Positions 9,038-17,897 are shown, counted from the first letter of the stretch. The stretch is 64,000 nucleotides of DNA from Acetobacteraceae bacterium (GCA_024280945.1 JAMXLO010000123.1:40994-104993); one strand, 5' to 3'. Notes: generated by a model not told the origin, from the sequence alone. Numbers and translations: made by a program.

Positions 9038-9193
9038 GGCGTGTCTACCCACCGGTGCATGACCTGCTCAACTCAGCGTTGCGACACAGGTATCTGTCCA
9101 TTGCTCTATGGCGGGTGAGAGTGCGCAGCACCAGGGTGACTTTTCCGCCGTATCGATGTCGCTATCCTGCGGGCCAGCAGAAAGGAGCAGACT

Positions 9194-10777
9194 ATGCGGC
9201 GGCGGACATTGCTGAAGGCAGCGGCGGTTGGAATGACAGCCGCTCTGCCACGATTTTCCATAGCGCAGCCGGCAAATACGCGCGTGCTGCGTTTCGTGCC
9301 GCAGGCAAATCTGACACTGCTCGATCCGATCATCACCACAGCCGCGGTGACGGCCAACCACGCCTGGATGGTGTGGGACACGCTGTTCGGTGTGAATGCT
9401 GCGCAACAGCCCAAGGCGCAGATGGCGGAAGGCTACAGCGTCTCTGACGATGGACGCACCTATACGATCAGGCTACGCGATGGCCTGAAATGGCACGACG
9501 GGGAGCCAGTCCGGGCGCAGGACTGCGCCGCGAGCCTGGCGCGCTGGGCGGCACGCGATACGTTCGGCCAAACCGTCGCCAAGGTCGTCGATACCTGGGG
9601 CGCAGCCGATGACCGCACGATCAAGGTCACGCTGAAGCAGCCGTTCCCATTGCTGATCGAGGCAATCGCCAAACCTGACGCACAGATCGCATTCATGATG
9701 CCGGAGCGGGTCGCGAAGACCGATCCGTTCAAGGCGATCACCGAGATCGTCGGCTCCGGCCCGTACCGGTTTGTGATGGACCAGTTCGTTGCTGGCAGCA
9801 GTGCGGCCTGGGCGAAGTTCGACGGCTATGTGCCGCGGCAGGAGCCGCCGGAATGGACCTCGGGCGGCAAGATCGCACATTTCGAACGCATCGAATGGAA
9901 GATCATCCCCGATGCGGCGACGGCCTCGGCTGCTTTGCAGAACGGCGAGGTGGACTGGTACGAGCAGGTGCAGGCCGACCTCGTGCCACTGCTCAAGCGA
10001 AGCAGCGATATCACCTTCGCCGCTTCGAACCCGCAGGGCTACGTCGCAGGATTGCGATTCAATCACCTGCACCCGCCGTTCAACGACGTGCGTATGCGCC
10101 GCGCAGTGCTGACCGCGGTGAAGCAGGCGGATTACATGGGTGCGATAACCGGCAACGATCCGTCGGAGTGGCGTGTGTGCAAATCACAGTTTCCTTGCGG
10201 CACGACCTACGGAACCGAGATGAGCTTGCCGGTGCAGCAGGGTGACCTGGAAACGGCGAAAAAGCTGATCAAGGAGTCGGGGTATAGCGGGCAGAAGGCG
10301 GTGATCATCAACCCCACCGACTTCGCGACCATCGGGCCACTCGGTGACATCACCTACGATATGTTCCAGAAGCTGGGGATCAACACCGAGATGGTGGCGA
10401 CCGACTGGGGATCGGTGGTGCAGCGCCGGGCGAGCAAGGAGCCAGTGGAGAAGGGGGGCTGGTCGGTATTCCATACCTGGTTTACCGGCGGCTTCATCAT
10501 CAATCCGGTGGTCAGTGCCCCGTTTCGCGGGCAAGGCGCGGCTGGCTGGTTCGGCTGGTACGACAATCCGAAGATCGAGGCGCTGACCCAGGAGTGGCTG
10601 GACGCGAAGGATGAGGAGGGAAGGAAGAAAGTCGCGGCGGCGATACAGCAGGAGAATTACCAACAGGTGCCTACAGTGACCCTGGGACAATTCCAGATAC
10701 CGACGGCATATCGTAGGAGCCTGGCTGGGCGGGTGGACTGCGGCAACCCGGTATTCTGGAACATCAGGCGGGTCTGA
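9194..10777 (+). CDS. Peptide/nickel-type ABC transporter substrate-binding protein (SBP family 5)
   Basis: A 527-residue periplasmic binding protein. The N-terminus MRRRTLLKAAAVGMTAALP resembles a twin-arginine export signal. Family-5 hallmarks are MAEGYSVSDDGRTYTIRLRD, GLKWHDGEPVRAQDC, GSGPYRFV and the C-terminal DWGSVVQRRASKEP. It delivers oligopeptides or other small organic ligands to a Dpp-type permease, but no permease or ATPase gene is adjacent, so its partner must be elsewhere. AAAGGAG precedes the ATG. The next gene, on the other strand, ends two bases away. A truncated relative lies at the right edge of the window. Confidence 0.9.
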   Translation: MRRRTLLKAAAVGMTAALPRFSIAQPANTRVLRFVPQANLTLLDPIITTAAVTANHAWMVWDTLFGVNAAQQPKAQMAEGYSVSDDGRTYTIRLRDGLKWHDGEPVRAQDCAASLARWAARDTFGQTVAKVVDTWGAADDRTIKVTLKQPFPLLIEAIAKPDAQIAFMMPERVAKTDPFKAITEIVGSGPYRFVMDQFVAGSSAAWAKFDGYVPRQEPPEWTSGGKIAHFERIEWKIIPDAATASAALQNGEVDWYEQVQADLVPLLKRSSDITFAASNPQGYVAGLRFNHLHPPFNDVRMRRAVLTAVKQADYMGAITGNDPSEWRVCKSQFPCGTTYGTEMSLPVQQGDLETAKKLIKESGYSGQKAVIINPTDFATIGPLGDITYDMFQKLGINTEMVATDWGSVVQRRASKEPVEKGGWSVFHTWFTGGFIINPVVSAPFRGQGAAGWFGWYDNPKIEALTQEWLDAKDEEGRKKVAAAIQQENYQQVPTVTLGQFQIPTAYRRSLAGRVDCGNPVFWNIRRV

Positions 10778-10779
10778 GT

Positions 10780-11454
10780 TTACTGGTTCTGCTGCGCCAG
10801 GATCTCGGCGATACGGGCGTTGGTGCCGTTGATATCAGGCAGTCGCTCGCCTTTGGCGACACGGGCGAGCGAGTGTTTTTCCGCCTCCTGCATGGCGATA
10901 GCACGCTCGGCCGACGCCTGGATATCGGACGGCGGCATCACCAGCACGCCGTTCTCATCCGCCAGGACCGCATCGCCTGGGCTCACCGCAACACCGCCGC
11001 AGGAAACCGGTGTGGCGAACTCACCGTGCAGGAAAAGACGTTTGCCGGTGACGGTGGACAGACCACGCGCCCATACAGGCAGGCCATAGTCGCGCAGCTC
11101 ATCGATATCGGTAGCCATGCCGTCGATGATGATGCCGACGCAGCCTGCTTCGCGGGCGGCGAATGCCACGCCACCGCCGCATGCTGCATGGCGCATGTCA
11201 CCCGCACGATCGATCACCATAACGTCACCCGGCCGCAGCTTGCCGAGCGCATAATGAACGATCGCGGTGTCCGGACCGAAGCAGCGCACGGTGACGGCAG
11301 TGCCGGCGATGCGCTGACCAGACAGGAGTGACCGAACGCCCGGGTCCATGAAACCCACGTGGCGGAAGTGACCGATCGTCGCCGGCTCCGCCTGGCGCAG
11401 CAGCGCGACCAGAGCGGGATCGATTGGCTGCGGCACGTCGTTGACGAGGAACAT
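10780..11454 (-). CDS. RraA-fold protein (HMG/CHA aldolase-like)
   Basis: A 224-residue protein with the RraA / 4-carboxy-4-hydroxy-2-oxoadipate aldolase fold: GTAVTVRCFGPD, LRPGDVMVIDRAGDM, ACGGGVAFAAREAGCVGIIIDG, YGLPVWARG and VSPGDAVLADENGVLVMP. Aldolases of this fold carry an Arg-Asp pair in the DGxxRD loop. Here the loop reads DGMATD, so the Arg is replaced by Thr115 while Asp116 is kept. That argues against ordinary pyruvate aldolase chemistry, or marks a divergent subfamily. It lies 31 bases downstream of the small proline-rich gene on the same strand and may be cotranscribed with glgX. The ribosome site is weak. Confidence 0.78.
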   Translation of the reverse strand: MFLVNDVPQPIDPALVALLRQAEPATIGHFRHVGFMDPGVRSLLSGQRIAGTAVTVRCFGPDTAIVHYALGKLRPGDVMVIDRAGDMRHAACGGGVAFAAREAGCVGIIIDGMATDIDELRDYGLPVWARGLSTVTGKRLFLHGEFATPVSCGGVAVSPGDAVLADENGVLVMPPSDIQASAERAIAMQEAEKHSLARVAKGERLPDINGTNARIAEILAQQNQ

Positions 11455-11485
11455 CGGGCTGATGTCCCAACGTGCCGTAGCCCTG

Positions 11486-11626
11486 TCAAGCTCGCAGTGG
11501 CTCGGGCGGCGGTTCGGTCGGCGGTACCGGTATGGGGTGTGGCGGCTCCTCGATCGGTACGGGATCGTCTGGATCAGGCTCGTCCGGCGGCCGGCCAGGT
11601 GGTTTTGGTGGATCAGACAGGATCAT
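11486..11626 (-). CDS. Proline-rich acidic microprotein (46 aa) coupled to glgX
   Basis: The ATG at 11624-11626 overlaps the glgX stop codon in the form ATGA, and the frame runs 46 codons to a TGA. About 22 of the 46 residues are proline, with many Asp/Glu, few hydrophobics and repeated Pro-Pro doublets (for example SDPPKPPGRPPDEP), so it must be extended or disordered. The overlap suggests translational coupling to the debranching enzyme. I know of small proline-rich proteins in alphaproteobacteria but no assigned function. The strongest arguments that it is real are the exact stop/start overlap and the biased composition; a chance frame in GC-rich DNA is possible. Confidence 0.6.
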   Translation of the reverse strand: MILSDPPKPPGRPPDEPDPDDPVPIEEPPHPIPVPPTEPPPEPLRA

Positions 11627-13845
11627 TCGGCAGGCTCTTCCACCATTGCGGGAAGCGGTGCAGCGGTGATCTGGCGCAACGCCTGTCGTGCACGTGCGAG
11701 CGCGACCGACTGCACGTTGTCGGGCTGCAGCGCGAAGACCAGCAAGGAACGGCCGGTCACTTCATATTCGTCGCCGGTCTGGAAACGTGGGGTTTCGATG
11801 CGCTCTGGCAGGTTGGTATCCAGCAGGCACCGCCAAGTCTGGCCGCCGACCACCTCGGGCAACTTGAATTTGACCACATCGTGGTAGGCATTCAGCACCA
11901 GCAGCACCGTCGCATCCATGGAACGCCGCTTGATACCGGTCGCCTGCGCTCGCCCATCCATCAGCATGCCAAGACAGCGCGCGTTGCCGTCCTGCCATTG
12001 CTCTGGCTCCATGTCGACTGCCGCCGGCGTGAGCCAGCGAACGTCCCGCACGTCGAGGTCGGCGTTGTATTCGCCGGTGAGGAAGCGGGAACGGCGCAGG
12101 ATGGGGAAAGCGTCGCGCAGCGTGATCACTCGGCGCACAAACTCGATCAGCGCGGCGCCGTCCTCGGGTATGTTCCAGTCGACCCAGCTGAGCGGGTTAT
12201 CCTGTGCGTAGGCATTATTGTTGCCTTGCTGGGTGCGGCTGAATTCATCGCCGGCCAGCATCATGGGCGTGCCTTGCGCCAGCAGCAGCGTTGCCAGGAG
12301 GTTGCGTTTCTGGCGGTTGCGCACGGCTATGATCTCGGGATCGTCCGTGGGCCCTTCGGCGCCGCCGTTCCAGGACAGGTTATCAGAGTGGCCGTCCTGA
12401 TTGTTCTCGCCGTTCGCCTCGTTGTGCTTCTCGTTGTACGAGACGAGATCGCTGAGTGTGAAGCCGTCGTGCGCGGTAACGAAATTTATGCTTGACCATG
12501 GCTTGCGGCCACGCCGGGCGAAAGCGTCGGCCGAGGCGGCAAGTCGGGTTGCCAGATCCGACAGCTTGCCTTCGTCGCCGCGCCAGAAAGCGCGCACCGT
12601 GTCGCGGAACTTGTCGTTCCATTCCGCCCACCCGGGCGGGAAGCCGCCCACCTGATACCCGCCTGGGCCGATATCCCACGGCTCGGCGATCATCTTCACC
12701 TGCGACAATACCGGATCCTGCATGCAGCTTTGCAGGAAGCCGTGGTCCGAGGTGAACCCATCGGGCTGACGCGCGAGGATTGTGCCGAGGTCGAAGCGGA
12801 AACCGTCGACATGCATCTCGGTTACCCAGTATCGCAGCGAGTCGGTCACCATCTGCAGGACATTGGGATTGCTCAGGTTGAGCGTGTTCCCGGTGCCGGT
12901 GTCGTTGATGTAATAGCGTGGTTCTTCGGGCAGCAGCCGATAGTACGACACGTTATCGATGCCGCGGAACGATAGGGTCGGACCTCGTTCGTTGCCTTCG
13001 GCTGTATGGTTGTAGACGACATCGAGGATCACTTCGAGACCGGCGTCGTGCAGGCGTGCGACCATCTCCTTGAATTCGGAGAAGACAAATGCCGGGACGG
13101 CGGAATACCGCGGATCAGGCGCGAAGAAGCCGATCGTGTTATAGCCCCAATAGTTCGTCAGGTGCTTTTCCAGCAAGTGCCGGTCGTTGACGAAGGCGTG
13201 GATCGGCAGAAGTTCGATCGAGGTGACGCCGAGTGAGCGGATATAGTCGACGACCTCCTTGCGACCGAGGCCCGAGAAGGTGCCACGCAGATTCTCCGGC
13301 ACTGCGGGGTGCTGCTTGGTATAGCCGCGGACATGGGTTTCATAGATGATGGTGCGATCCCAGGGGACATTGGGACACCGCTCACGCCCCCAGGTGAAGG
13401 CGGGATCGATTACCCGGCATTTCGGCATGTAGCGCGCACTGTCGCGTCGGTCGAAACTCAGGTCGCCGTCGCGCGCACCGATGGTGTAGCCGAACAGCGC
13501 ATTGTCCCAGCGCAACGCACCGACAAAGGCCTTTGCGTACGGATCAAGCAGCAGCTTGTGGGGGTTGAAGCGGTGGCCGTTGCGCGGATCATATGGTCCG
13601 TGCACGCGGAAGCCGTAGATCGTACCGGGACGCGCCTCGGACAGATAGCCGTGCCAGACCTCGTTGGTGTACTCGGGCAGCTCGATGCGTTCCAACTCCG
13701 TGCGGCCGGTGTCGTCGAACAGGCACAGCTCTACCTTCGTGGCACTTGCCGAAAAAAGTGCGAAGTTGACGCCAAGGCCGTCCCACGTCGCGCCGCGCGG
13801 GTTGGGTGAGCCCTCGCTGACGCGCGACTTGCGGATCGCCGGCAT
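11623..13845 (-). CDS. glgX: Glycogen debranching enzyme GlgX
   Basis: A 740-residue GH13 isoamylase-type enzyme that hydrolyses alpha-1,6 branches of glycogen limit dextrins. The N-terminal carbohydrate-binding domain (GATWDGLGVNFALFSASATK, WHGYLSEARPG) is followed by the catalytic barrel. It has the four GH13 regions: VILDVVYNHTAEG; VDGFRFDLG (nucleophile Asp near residue 350); KMIAEPWDIG (acid/base Glu near 385); and FVTAHDGFTLSDL (near 458). The long NEKHNEANGENNQDG loop is typical of GlgX. The start follows GGGAGAGGGTTAT. No other glycogen gene is in the window. Its neighbours are a stress gene upstream and a coupled proline-rich microprotein downstream. Confidence 0.95.
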   Translation of the reverse strand: MPAIRKSRVSEGSPNPRGATWDGLGVNFALFSASATKVELCLFDDTGRTELERIELPEYTNEVWHGYLSEARPGTIYGFRVHGPYDPRNGHRFNPHKLLLDPYAKAFVGALRWDNALFGYTIGARDGDLSFDRRDSARYMPKCRVIDPAFTWGRERCPNVPWDRTIIYETHVRGYTKQHPAVPENLRGTFSGLGRKEVVDYIRSLGVTSIELLPIHAFVNDRHLLEKHLTNYWGYNTIGFFAPDPRYSAVPAFVFSEFKEMVARLHDAGLEVILDVVYNHTAEGNERGPTLSFRGIDNVSYYRLLPEEPRYYINDTGTGNTLNLSNPNVLQMVTDSLRYWVTEMHVDGFRFDLGTILARQPDGFTSDHGFLQSCMQDPVLSQVKMIAEPWDIGPGGYQVGGFPPGWAEWNDKFRDTVRAFWRGDEGKLSDLATRLAASADAFARRGRKPWSSINFVTAHDGFTLSDLVSYNEKHNEANGENNQDGHSDNLSWNGGAEGPTDDPEIIAVRNRQKRNLLATLLLAQGTPMMLAGDEFSRTQQGNNNAYAQDNPLSWVDWNIPEDGAALIEFVRRVITLRDAFPILRRSRFLTGEYNADLDVRDVRWLTPAAVDMEPEQWQDGNARCLGMLMDGRAQATGIKRRSMDATVLLVLNAYHDVVKFKLPEVVGGQTWRCLLDTNLPERIETPRFQTGDEYEVTGRSLLVFALQPDNVQSVALARARQALRQITAAPLPAMVEEPAE

Positions 13846-13856
13846 ATAACCCTCTC

Positions 13857-13890
13857 CCCCTGCTGTCAGATAGCAATTTGGCAGCAGGGG
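13857..13890 (-). terminator. Hairpin between the stress gene and glgX
   Basis: CCCCTGCTG (13857-13865) and CAGCAGGGG (13882-13890) form a perfect 9-base stem with a 16-base loop in the 69-base gap between two minus-strand genes. No T-run follows, so it is either a weak or Rho-assisted end for the upstream stress gene, or a leader hairpin placed just ahead of the glgX ribosome site. Confidence 0.35.
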
Positions 13891-13914
13891 CTGATTACGC
13901 CAGACAACTCTTGG

Positions 13915-14139
13915 TCAGGTGAAACGGCCCAGCAGGTAACCAATGCCGATGGCAACCAGCGCAGAGGTGATCGGCTGATCTCTGATCACGTCGCTCAGGC
14001 GCGAAATCTGCTGTTCCGCCTGGCCGGACGCCTGGTTATACAATCCTTCTGCCTGGGTTTTCGTGTCTCCCGCGTACTCTCCCACCTTCTGCTGGACGCG
14101 ACCGCCCATATCGCGAACGGTGCCTCTGAACTCGCTCAT
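13915..14139 (-). CDS. CsbD/ElaB-like small stress protein
   Basis: A 74-residue protein. The N-terminal half (FRGTVRDMGGRVQQKVGEYA and the following TKTQAEGLYNQASGQ) resembles CsbD-type stress proteins. The C-terminal half has RDQPITSALVAIGIGYLLGRF, the short hydrophobic anchor and Gly-Arg ending seen in DUF883/ElaB-type proteins. It is probably attached to the inner membrane. The role is unknown beyond general stress association. That association is strongly supported by the EcfG-type promoter 31 bases upstream of the ATG. GAGGCATCCAC forms the ribosome site. A similar anchor motif occurs in the protein at 51454-51717. Confidence 0.85.
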   Translation of the reverse strand: MSEFRGTVRDMGGRVQQKVGEYAGDTKTQAEGLYNQASGQAEQQISRLSDVIRDQPITSALVAIGIGYLLGRFT

Positions 14140-14169
14140 GTGGATGCCTCCATGAAAAGAGGCGGCAAT

Positions 14170-14194
14170 AACGAGGGACCGGCGTTCGGGTTCC
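14170..14194 (-). promoter_or_regulatory. EcfG-type general stress sigma factor promoter
   Basis: On the minus strand, GGAAC (14190-14194) is separated by exactly 16 bases from CGTT (14170-14173). This is the consensus recognised by the alphaproteobacterial general stress sigma factor EcfG/SigT (GGAAC-N16/17-cGTT). It points toward the small stress gene starting at 14139, leaving about 30 bases of leader. Both hexamer cores match perfectly. Confidence 0.75.
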
Positions 14195-14200
14195 CAGCCG

Positions 14201-15112
14201 TCAGGTGAAATTCAGGCGAAGCCCGGGCTCTCCCCAGTCGAGTTCTCCCAATCGTCCGGTCGCCGACAAGGTGACATAGGCGGTACGCAGATCGGGGCCA
14301 CCGAAGCAGATGTTGGTGGGGAACTCATCCGGCATGGTGACCTGGCGCACAACGCTGCCATTGGGTGCGATGACGGTGATGCAACCAGCATGCAAGGTGG
14401 CCACGGCGACGTTGCCGCTCGCCTCGACGGCCAGGCTGTCGAAGCGCTGGAAACCGCCGAGTCCGGCGATGATCCTGCCACCGTGCGGCGACGGCCACCC
14501 TTGCTTCTTTAGCACCCCAGGAGATTCGATATCGAACGCCCAGAGGCGGGCCGGCTCGGTGTCGGCGACATACAAAGTCTTGCCATCGGGCGAGAGGCCA
14601 CATCCGTTGGGGCTGAGGATCGGGTATGCCACTTCGACGATTTTTGAGCCATCTGGTAACGCGTAGTACAGGCCACCATGGTCGCGCGTGCGGGCGAAAC
14701 GCTTGCCAAGATCGGTGAAGTAGAAGCCGCCATGCGTGTCGAAGACCAGGTCGTTGGGCGCAGACAGCTTGTGCCCGTTGACGTGCGTGTAGAGCACGCG
14801 CGTGTCGCCTGTCTTCGGATCGATGCGCTGGATGCAGCCGCCGTCGTAGTCGTCGGCGGGGCCTATCGCCATCCAATGGCCGGCCGGGTACTTGCCTCCA
14901 CCGTTGTTGCAGCAGTACAGGGCGCCGTCCGGGCCTAGCGCCAGGCCGTTCGGGCCGCCGCCTGCATTGCCGACCTTTGAGCGTGCACCGTCAGGGCCGA
15001 TCCGTGTGCAGCAGCGACCGGCTATCTCGGTCAGGATGACGGCGCCATCGGGCATGACGACGGGGCCCTCGGGAAAGCCGAAATTGCTCGCCACGATACG
15101 CACGTCCGCCAT
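14201..15112 (-). CDS. SMP-30/gluconolactonase-like beta-propeller protein
   Basis: A 303-residue member of the SMP-30/gluconolactonase/luciferin-regenerating family, six-bladed propellers that hydrolyse sugar or other lactones with a bound divalent metal. Visible elements are SNFGFPEGPVVMPDG (first metal Glu), GNAGGGPNGLALGPDGALY, LSAPNDLVFDTHGGFYFTD and YPILSPNGCGLSPDGKTLYV. The start at 15112 follows GGGGGAACGGAC and begins right before the conserved first strand. An alternative ATG at 15169 overlaps the MFS stop as ATGA and would add 19 residues. Pairing with an upstream transporter suggests uptake and hydrolysis of a lactone or sugar acid. Confidence 0.87.
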   Translation of the reverse strand: MADVRIVASNFGFPEGPVVMPDGAVILTEIAGRCCTRIGPDGARSKVGNAGGGPNGLALGPDGALYCCNNGGGKYPAGHWMAIGPADDYDGGCIQRIDPKTGDTRVLYTHVNGHKLSAPNDLVFDTHGGFYFTDLGKRFARTRDHGGLYYALPDGSKIVEVAYPILSPNGCGLSPDGKTLYVADTEPARLWAFDIESPGVLKKQGWPSPHGGRIIAGLGGFQRFDSLAVEASGNVAVATLHAGCITVIAPNGSVVRQVTMPDEFPTNICFGGPDLRTAYVTLSATGRLGELDWGEPGLRLNFT

Positions 15113-15165
15113 GTCCGTTCCCCCGTCGATTGTCCGTGCCAAGTCTGACGCATGCGACGCTCGCG

Positions 15166-16467
15166 TCAACCGGTAGCGCGCGCCATGCCGACGGCCACTG
15201 GTGCCTCCTCGCCCAGTGTGTGACGCGTTAGGGCGAACGACACGACTGCACCGATCAGCGCGAGCGCTCCAGCGAGCATAAAGGCAGAGGCAAAGCTACC
15301 GGTCGCACTGACGATGTAGCCGGTCACGATCGGTGCGAGCAGGCCGAACGTATTGCCGCCAAGCACCATAAACGCGAAGGCGCGTCCGCTGTCGGCGCGT
15401 GAGCGCAGCAGATCGTTGCACAGCGCCGCATTGGTGGCCGTGGCCGTATTCCCGAAACTGACTGGGAAGATGGTGAGGATGACAACGAGAGCAAGCGAGT
15501 CCACGAACGGAATTGCCATGCCGAGGGCGCAGAGCAACAAGCATGCGACGACGACGATGCGTCTTGCGCCCTGATGCATCGTCTGATGGGTCAACATGCG
15601 ATCGCCAACCCAGTTGGTCAGGATGATGACGGCAGCGCCGATCAGGAAAGGCACCGAGGTGAACAGGCCGGATTTCACAATGGACAGTCCGCGTGCGGTC
15701 TGCAGATAATCAGGGAGCCAGCTGAGATAGAGATAGACCGAATAGACAGCGGTGCCCTGCGAAACGGCGAGTCCCCACATCGATGGTGAACGCAGCAGGC
15801 CACGATAGCCGACGCCGCCCGTTGGCATCACTTCGCCAGCGTGGCGTTCGTCGAGGATGCGCTGACGTTCCGGTTCGGGAATCCAGCGCGTCTTTTCTGG
15901 TGTGGAGACGAGAGCAACCCATACGACGACCCAGACGAGGCCCACGGCACCGGTGACGAAGAAAGACATGCGCCATGATGTCGCAGTGATGAGCCATGCC
16001 ACGAGCGGCGCGCTGAGCGCAGGGCCTAGCAGCGTGCCGGCCTGGATGCAGCCAACGGCGATGCCGCGTTCGGTGTAGGGCCCCCAATCGCGTACGGCGC
16101 GGTAGCTGACAGGGAAGGTCGGCGCCTCACCGGCGCCAAGACCGAGACGGGTCAGCAGCATGGTGGCGAAGCCCGTTGCTGCGCCGCTGAGCATCTGGGC
16201 AATCGACCAGACTGTGGCGCCGATTGCGGCCATTCGGTGAGCACCAAGACTGTCCACCAATCGGCCACTCGGCAGCATCATGATGACATAGGCCCAGAGG
16301 AAGGAGGAGAACAGATAGCCGAGTGCAACAGGCGACAGGGCGAATTCCTGTGCGACCGAACGACCGGCGACCGACATGTTGATGCGATCGAGGTAGCAGA
16401 TGACGTTGAACAGAAAGAGCAGGAAGTACACCCAGTAGCGCCGGTGAGTCATCGGCCCGGTCTCCAT
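15166..16467 (-). CDS. MFS transporter, anion:cation symporter type
   Basis: A 433-residue major facilitator with about 12 membrane segments. The N-terminal RYWVYFLLFLFNVICYLDRI and SVAGRSVAQEFALSP, and the MFS loop PSGRLVDSLGAHR, resemble the ACS family that moves sugar acids, glucarate, phthalate and similar anions. The gene overlaps or closely precedes the SMP-30 lactonase gene, so the pair may import and process a sugar acid or lactone. Two starts are possible: 16467, or ATG at 16452 (MTHRRYW), which has GGAG nine bases upstream and may be the better one. Confidence 0.88.
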   Translation of the reverse strand: METGPMTHRRYWVYFLLFLFNVICYLDRINMSVAGRSVAQEFALSPVALGYLFSSFLWAYVIMMLPSGRLVDSLGAHRMAAIGATVWSIAQMLSGAATGFATMLLTRLGLGAGEAPTFPVSYRAVRDWGPYTERGIAVGCIQAGTLLGPALSAPLVAWLITATSWRMSFFVTGAVGLVWVVVWVALVSTPEKTRWIPEPERQRILDERHAGEVMPTGGVGYRGLLRSPSMWGLAVSQGTAVYSVYLYLSWLPDYLQTARGLSIVKSGLFTSVPFLIGAAVIILTNWVGDRMLTHQTMHQGARRIVVVACLLLCALGMAIPFVDSLALVVILTIFPVSFGNTATATNAALCNDLLRSRADSGRAFAFMVLGGNTFGLLAPIVTGYIVSATGSFASAFMLAGALALIGAVVSFALTRHTLGEEAPVAVGMARATG

Positions 16468-16530
16468 TGGCTTGTCGGTTACGCCAATACGATAGGCGTG
16501 ACGGATTGGAGCGGCCAGATGGCGCGGATG

Positions 16531-16695
16531 CTATTGTTTGGCTGACGTATAAGGCCAGATCAGGGTTCCCGACTTCAGCTCCTGAGGCAGCAACACGACC
16601 TCGATCGCCGGGTCCTGAACTGTTCCAGGTCGTTGCCCTGCCGGCGGGACAGCGGCCAGCAGCAGTGTGAGCAGCGCTGCGATTGGTGGACGCAT
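16531..16695 (-). CDS. Possible small secreted protein (54 aa)
   Basis: A short frame from ATG at 16693-16695 encodes 54 residues. The first about 20 (MRPPIAALLTLLLAAVPPAG) look like a Sec signal peptide. The rest (after cleavage about 34 residues, including DPAIEVVLLPQELKSGTLIW) has no family I recognise. It lies 63 bases upstream of the MFS gene on the same strand, so it may be the first gene of that operon. The signal-like start supports it; no strong ribosome site is visible and the frame could be fortuitous. Confidence 0.4.
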   Translation of the reverse strand: MRPPIAALLTLLLAAVPPAGQRPGTVQDPAIEVVLLPQELKSGTLIWPYTSAKQ

Positions 16696-16754
16696 TGTTC
16701 CCCCCGGGCACGGCGTGGCACAGTCAAGCTTACCCGTTCAACCGAGGTCAGACC

Positions 16755-17897
16755 ATGACGAGTGGCAAGCACTGGGTCGGCAGCTGGACGGCGGCGCCCG
16801 CCCCGGCCGAAGGCGCCGCACTGAGCAACCAGACCCTGCGGATGAACGCGCGCCTGAGCATCGGCGGCGACACGTTGCGCGTCCGATTGTCGAATGCGTA
16901 TGGCGTGCGCCCGCTGACGATTGGTGCCGCGCGTATCGGTTTGCGCGAGTCGGGTCCGAGCGTCGTCGCAGGTTCCGAACGGGAGCTGACATTCGGCGGA
17001 GAGACGTCAGCCACCATCGCAGCGGGCGCATTGCTGCTGAGCGACCCGGTAGAACTGCCGGCGGCGCCGCTGTCCGATTTGGCGGTCACCTTCTGGCTTC
17101 CAACCGATGTGCCGGCGAGCTTCGGGATCACCGGCCGCTATGCCAGGCAGACCAACTACATTTCGCCGCCTGGAAATTTCTCGGCCGAGAGAGTGATGCC
17201 GGTTGGCCGCATCACCGACGACTGGTTCTTCATCAACGGCATTGACGTGTTGGCATCGGCAGATACGGGCGGCATTGTCGCCCTTGGCGATTCGTTGACC
17301 GACGCCAACATCTCAACGCACGACGTGTTCTGTCGTTGGCCCGATGAGCTCGCCCGGCGACTGATCGAACGGGGCGGCAGGCCGCTGGGTGTCATGAACC
17401 AAGGGCTCGGGGGCAACCGCATTTTGCATGACATCCGAGGCGACAGCGGTCTGCGCCGGTTCGATCGCGATGTGCTGGCGCAGCCCGGGGTGACCCACGT
17501 TATCGTGCTGCTTGGCACCAACGATCTGCGCAATCGCTGGGCCAAGGCCGAGGAAGAGGTGACGGCCGAGCAGATGATCGCCGGGCTGAAGCAGATGGCT
17601 CTGCGGGCGCACGCACGAGGCATCAGGATCTTCGGCGGCACGCTGATGCCATTCGAGAACGAGACCTTCCTGGTCGGCGCCTGGACTCCGGCGCGCGAAG
17701 CCGTGCGACAATCGGTCAATGCCTGGATCCGCAACGGTGGCGCGTTCGATGCGGTGATCGACTTCGACGAGGGCGTTCGTGACCCGGAACACCCGACCAG
17801 CATGTTGCCGCGATACGATTGCGGCGATCACCTGCACCCGAGTGATGCCGGTTACAACCGGATGGGCGAGATCATCGATTTGGCGCTGTTCGACTAG
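16755..17897 (+). CDS. SGNH/GDSL-family hydrolase
   Basis: A 380-residue lipase/esterase-type hydrolase. The four SGNH blocks are visible: IVALGDSLTD (Ser nucleophile), MNQGLGGNRIL (Gly/oxyanion), VIVLLGTNDLRNR (Asn) and CGDHLHPSDAGYNRMGE (Asp and His). About 170 N-terminal residues form a beta-rich domain before the catalytic part, as in extracellular GDSL esterases with an N-terminal jelly-roll (HWVGSWTAAPAPAEGAAL, LRVRLSNAYG). No clear signal peptide is seen from this start. ATG at 16755 is chosen because ACCGAGGTCAGACC precedes it. Likely substrates are acyl esters on sugars or small molecules. Confidence 0.9.
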   Translation: MTSGKHWVGSWTAAPAPAEGAALSNQTLRMNARLSIGGDTLRVRLSNAYGVRPLTIGAARIGLRESGPSVVAGSERELTFGGETSATIAAGALLLSDPVELPAAPLSDLAVTFWLPTDVPASFGITGRYARQTNYISPPGNFSAERVMPVGRITDDWFFINGIDVLASADTGGIVALGDSLTDANISTHDVFCRWPDELARRLIERGGRPLGVMNQGLGGNRILHDIRGDSGLRRFDRDVLAQPGVTHVIVLLGTNDLRNRWAKAEEEVTAEQMIAGLKQMALRAHARGIRIFGGTLMPFENETFLVGAWTPAREAVRQSVNAWIRNGGAFDAVIDFDEGVRDPEHPTSMLPRYDCGDHLHPSDAGYNRMGEIIDLALFD

